DNA from: Formosa algae
GTDB taxonomy: Bacteria; Bacteroidota; Bacteroidia; Flavobacteriales; Flavobacteriaceae
DNA: 64,000 bases
Assembly (NCBI RefSeq): GCF_001439665.1
Contig: NZ_LMAK01000078.1
Coordinates: forward strand, 62,001-126,000
Direction of reading: 5' to 3'
Shown: in pieces, positions 60,791 through 64,000 of the stretch
Layout of the letters: each line of letters starts with the position of its first letter
Numbering within the stretch: position 1 is the first letter of the stretch
Program-made: the position numbers and the translations under genes
The notes under the pieces: generated by a model
Seen by the model: the letters and a program-made list of their open reading frames with translations, nothing else
Told to the model about the DNA's origin: nothing
Databases searched by the model: none

Positions 60791-62292
60791 TGCTTTACGC
60801 GTTCAACAAGTAAAGTATCTAATTTCAATTTAAGTTTTAACCAACGTTCTAACTTGTCTTGGTCTTTAGCTAGCACTTCTTCTTTAAGCGCTTTATCTGC
60901 TTTCCAACGGATACCAAATACGGGAATAGTATCTATCTTTTCGAAATTTGATGAAATCACAGGAGAATATCTAAACAGATCCAGGTTTTCATAATTGATA
61001 TGAACTTCTTTTAAAATATCTTCAAAAGGAATAGTCTGATCTTCTAGGTATTGTAACTGTCCTACTCGCTTTTCTAAATAAGCAATCTTTTGAGTCTGAG
61101 ATAATAAATCTAAGGAATCGCGCTGACGTAATTGCTCCATATACTTCACATTATCTACATTAGTTCTACTTTGATTAAATTCAAAATGTGCATTCCTTAA
61201 TGTTGGATAATCTGCTAATTTGGCTTTTAACAGTTCAATAGTTTCATCTGGTATATATCCAATTCCATAAGTATTAAATATAAAACTAGATCCATCTTTA
61301 CCATTAGAATATTCATAAACTACATTGCGTTTAATATAGTCATATTGTGGTAAACCTTTTAATTCGTGGTCTAAATATAATTGTGCTTCTCTTTTAAAAT
61401 TACTTTCTTTTAAAACATCAACGAAGGTCCATATTGCAGGAATCATAGCAACAATCGCTAATAGAGATGCAATTTGAGAAATGCGTTTTCTCTTTTTAGA
61501 ATTTGCGTATTTAATCATTGGGAAACGCAAAATCTTTAAGGCTATAAACGTAGCTAATGCTATAAAAATAGTATTAATTATAAATAAGTAGAAAGCTCCA
61601 GACGCATACCCTATCCCTTTAGAGAAATCGTCGAAAGACACTGCTAAACCATATCCTACAGTACATAATGGAGGCATTAAGGCTGTGGCAATAGCAACAC
61701 CAAAAATTACAGACGCAATTGTTCCTTTTTTAGTTCGTGCAATAATTAAAGCAGCGCCACCAAAAAAGGCAATTAAAACATCTCTAATATCTGGTTTTGT
61801 TCGTGCTAAAAGCTCTAGTGATTCTTCTTGTAATGGAAAAAATTTGTAAAAAAGAAAAGCGGTTATTACACTCAAGAAAATCATAACCCCAAAATTAATA
61901 AGGGACTTTCTAAGTGTATCAATATCATTAATGGCTACAGATAAACCTATACCTAAGATAGGTCCCATTAATGGTGAAATTAACATAGCACCAATAACAA
62001 CAGCTGTAGAGTTCGCGTTCAATCCAATGGAAGCGACGAAAATAGAACAAATTAAAATCCAAGCCGTAGCGCCCTTAAAAGGAATATCGCCTTTAATGGC
62101 AGCTATGGTTGCTTGCTGATCTGTATCTTGTCTAAAATCTAATAATTCTGATAAAAAATCTCGAATGCTATCAAGTAAACCCTGAGCATCTTTTTTAATG
62201 GCTTGTTTAGACTCACTTACAGCAGCATCCTGAGCTTCTGCTTTCTTTTTATCAGCTTCGTCTTCCGAAAAATCAAACTTATTTTCACTCAT
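60787..62292 (-). CDS. DUF389 family membrane protein
   Basis: The 501-residue protein has an acidic N-terminal cytoplasmic part (about 1-70) followed by six or seven membrane segments with the DUF389 motif ANSTAVVIGAMLISPLMGPI and FGVAIATALMPPLCTVGYGL, then a long C-terminal soluble domain (about 300-501). The function of the family is unknown. Its stop overlaps that of mlaF by four bases. It is 3 bases after the mannose-1-phosphate guanylyltransferase gene stop. Confidence 0.87.
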   Translation of the reverse strand: MSENKFDFSEDEADKKKAEAQDAAVSESKQAIKKDAQGLLDSIRDFLSELLDFRQDTDQQATIAAIKGDIPFKGATAWILICSIFVASIGLNANSTAVVIGAMLISPLMGPILGIGLSVAINDIDTLRKSLINFGVMIFLSVITAFLFYKFFPLQEESLELLARTKPDIRDVLIAFFGGAALIIARTKKGTIASVIFGVAIATALMPPLCTVGYGLAVSFDDFSKGIGYASGAFYLFIINTIFIALATFIALKILRFPMIKYANSKKRKRISQIASLLAIVAMIPAIWTFVDVLKESNFKREAQLYLDHELKGLPQYDYIKRNVVYEYSNGKDGSSFIFNTYGIGYIPDETIELLKAKLADYPTLRNAHFEFNQSRTNVDNVKYMEQLRQRDSLDLLSQTQKIAYLEKRVGQLQYLEDQTIPFEDILKEVHINYENLDLFRYSPVISSNFEKIDTIPVFGIRWKADKALKEEVLAKDQDKLERWLKLKLKLDTLLVERVKH

Positions 62293-62295
62293 ATA

Positions 62296-63375
62296 TTAAC
62301 AGTACTTGTCTCCGAATGTATCTCTCACTTTATTTCGTATTCCTTTAATATCTTGCTCTTTTGCTTTTGGATAAATTAGTAAAACATCATCCTTATCGAT
62401 TATAATATAGTCATTTAAACCATCAACGACAACAATTTTATTATCTTTGGTTCTAATCATATTTCCTGAAGCATCCTCTACTAATGTTCTTGCATTTACA
62501 ACAGCATTATTATCCTCATCTTTATCTAGCTTGTCATAAAGACTTCCCCAAGTTCCTAAATCATTCCAGTCAAATTCCGCAGATAAAACGTATACGTTTT
62601 TAGAGCTTTCCATAATAGCGTAATCTACTGAAATATTATCGGCCTTGACATAATTTTCTGCTATAAACTCAGATTCTGAAGCCGTGTTATAAGACGGAAT
62701 TCCGTGTTCAAATAATTGAAACAATTCTGGCTGATTGGTTTTAAAAGCTTTTAATACACTAGCCACACTCCACATAAAAATACCGGCATTCCAAACAAAA
62801 TTACCTTGCTTAATAAAAGATCTTGCAGTAGCATAATCTGGCTTTTCTCTAAATTGTTTTACAGGCTTTACTACATTTTCAGTTTCTGTATCGTACTCGA
62901 TATAGCCATAACCTGTATTTGGAAATGTAGGTTGGATTCCTAATGTCATTAAGGCATCGTTCTGCTCACAGAAATCAAAAGCAGTTAATACATTTTTAGA
63001 AAAAGCAGCTTCATCTTCTATCCAGTGGTCACTTGGTGCAACTAACATTAAAGCATCCGGATTTTCTTTCTGAATTTTTAAAGCAGCATATAAAATACAT
63101 GGTGCTGTATTTCTCATGGCAGGTTCAAGCACAACCTGTTCTTGCGATATATCTGGTAATTGTTCTAATACTAAATCGTTATAATCTGCATTAGTTAAGA
63201 TGTATATATTTTGTTTGGGAATGAACTTTGACAAACGCTGAAACGTTTTCTGGATTAATGTTTCTCCAGTTCCTAGCATGTCGTGAAACTGTTTAGGGAA
63301 ACTGTTCATACTTACTGGCCAAAATCTTGAGCCTACACCTCCTGCCATAATAATGGCATAATTATTTTTGTTCAT
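62296..63375 (-). CDS. manC: Mannose-1-phosphate guanylyltransferase
   Basis: The enzyme makes GDP-mannose from mannose-1-phosphate and GTP for polysaccharide or fucose synthesis. The 359 residues have the nucleotidyltransferase N-terminus MAGGVGSRFWPVSMNSFPKQF, VAPSDHWIED, EKPDYATA, FVWNAGIFMW and WNDLGTWGSLY. It lacks the C-terminal cupin isomerase seen in bifunctional enzymes. It lies 10 bases after the SprT-like gene and 3 bases before the DUF389 gene on the same strand. Confidence 0.94.
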   Translation of the reverse strand: MNKNNYAIIMAGGVGSRFWPVSMNSFPKQFHDMLGTGETLIQKTFQRLSKFIPKQNIYILTNADYNDLVLEQLPDISQEQVVLEPAMRNTAPCILYAALKIQKENPDALMLVAPSDHWIEDEAAFSKNVLTAFDFCEQNDALMTLGIQPTFPNTGYGYIEYDTETENVVKPVKQFREKPDYATARSFIKQGNFVWNAGIFMWSVASVLKAFKTNQPELFQLFEHGIPSYNTASESEFIAENYVKADNISVDYAIMESSKNVYVLSAEFDWNDLGTWGSLYDKLDKDEDNNAVVNARTLVEDASGNMIRTKDNKIVVVDGLNDYIIIDKDDVLLIYPKAKEQDIKGIRNKVRDTFGDKYC

Positions 63376-63385
63376 TCTATTTATA

Positions 63386-63979
63386 TTAAATAACTTCTAT
63401 TTCTACATTCGGATTAAATAAATATTTTTTTCCGGTTTTAATTTCAATGCATTCAAAACGTTTAACACGCTTATTACCTTTCTTGAATTGTCGTCCATTA
63501 TAAATCTTAAATAAACTTCCTTCGGGGACTTCAAAAATATAGGTTTTATCTGAATTTTCATCATATTGTTTTAAAGCTAATGATAAAATATGATCAGTAT
63601 CGCTTGTTGCTTTAGGATTTATAAAATGTTTAGCTAATAGCGGTAAAAGTTCTTTAGGAAATACATCTGGATTTATAAATGGTAACATTAAATGTTGAAA
63701 CGTATATTTCCACTCCTTACCATGAGGCTTTACGTGTGCGCCGTAAGCTTGGAACGTTTCAAAATGTGCTACTTCATGAATTAAAGTAATTAAGAAGCGA
63801 TACGGATTTAAATTTGAGTTTACAGTAATTAAGTGTCTGCCATTTGGTAATTTTCTATAATCACCATGCCGCGTTTTACGCTCTTGTTTAACGATAAAAT
63901 CTAATTTATCATGCGCTAACAATTCCTGAACTTTGGGAATTGAATTTTCGGGTATATAGCTTTGAAGTAGGTTCTGCAT
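63386..63979 (-). CDS. SprT-like zinc metalloprotease-domain protein
   Basis: The 197-residue cytoplasmic protein has a SprT-like domain with the zinc motif HEVAHF (H68, E69, H72) and GKEWKYTFQHLM downstream; the C-terminal part (KNGRQFKKGNKRVKRFECIE-like, positions about 160-190) has a beta-rich zinc-ribbon-like end without clear cysteines. Its substrate is unknown. It starts at 63979 with a -7 box five bases before the ATG. The gene is the first of a unit with manC and the DUF389 gene. Confidence 0.85.
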   Translation of the reverse strand: MQNLLQSYIPENSIPKVQELLAHDKLDFIVKQERKTRHGDYRKLPNGRHLITVNSNLNPYRFLITLIHEVAHFETFQAYGAHVKPHGKEWKYTFQHLMLPFINPDVFPKELLPLLAKHFINPKATSDTDHILSLALKQYDENSDKTYIFEVPEGSLFKIYNGRQFKKGNKRVKRFECIEIKTGKKYLFNPNVEIEVI

Positions 63980-63984
63980 TACAA

Positions 63985-63992
63985 CAAATGTA
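63985..63992 (-). promoter_or_regulatory. -7 promoter box of the SprT-manC unit, 5 bases from the ATG
   Basis: The minus strand reads TACATTTG (TAnnTTTG), five bases before the ATG, predicting a leaderless mRNA. The -33 region lies beyond the window. Confidence 0.45.
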
Positions 63993-64000
63993 AGTGAAAC

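Overview
The window is low-GC DNA from a member of the Bacteroidota, most likely a marine Flavobacteriaceae. Direct evidence: C-terminal type IX secretion (T9SS) sorting domains on three large proteins (18231-21206, 21255-22760, 35088-37604), a fused SecDF, promoters of the Bacteroidetes type (TAnnTTTG), a two-component kinase with a periplasmic propeller, the tiny ribosomal protein THX, and an alginate lyase of family PL6. The genus cannot be fixed from sequence reading alone. I saw no rRNA, tRNA, CRISPR array, insertion sequence or prophage.

Layout. 1-6958 (minus strand): a nitrate/nitrite assimilation locus, read nirB, nirD, DUF4202 gene, nitrate-sensor-like histidine kinase, NarL-type regulator, then narK (cut by the window edge). 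7345-17358 (minus): a 205-residue SecD-like protein followed by secDF, universal stress protein, mdh, gyrB and asnB, several closed by clear terminators. 17595-22760: a DUF2911 protein and two T9SS cargo proteins. 22918-28725: queE, a HerA-type ATPase, a lipoprotein, a YitT membrane protein, a cupin, an alpha/beta hydrolase and rluF. 28731-34798 (minus): a second two-component pair, folD and ffh. 35088-37604: secreted PL6 alginate lyase. 37605-42817: a glycosylase-like gene, THX, yaaA, rluD, a PASTA protein, ddl and coaD. 42834-50004: a SulP transporter, an M14 peptidase, and a three-gene ATP-grasp/GCS2/N-formylglutamate amidohydrolase operon. 50578-57360: NUDIX, pyrE, birA, rsfS, ftsH, then a LUD-cdsA-psd-ACBP lipid operon. 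57522-63979: PafA-like phosphatase, MlaE/MlaF ABC transporter pair, DUF389 protein, mannose-1-phosphate guanylyltransferase and a SprT-like gene.

How the parts work together. The nitrate locus carries its own candidate sensor and regulator, and the palindrome TAAGTA-N4-TACTTA overlaps the -7 box in the same way upstream of both nirB and narK, which suggests one regulator controlling both transcription units. The PL6 lyase stands alone, without SusC/SusD neighbours, but has two adjacent palindromes resembling GntR/FadR-type operators just after its promoter. The rest is mainly housekeeping: protein export, DNA topology, nucleotide, cell-wall, CoA and phospholipid synthesis, and ribosome biogenesis.

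The best candidate for a little-described system is the RimK-like/GCS2/N-formylglutamate amidohydrolase operon at 46648-50004, which looks like a peptide or amide-tag synthesis and trimming module of unknown product. Other notable points are a stand-alone SecD-head-like protein upstream of secDF, and a set of genes whose promoter -7 box lies only 4-6 bases before the ATG, which predicts leaderless mRNAs.
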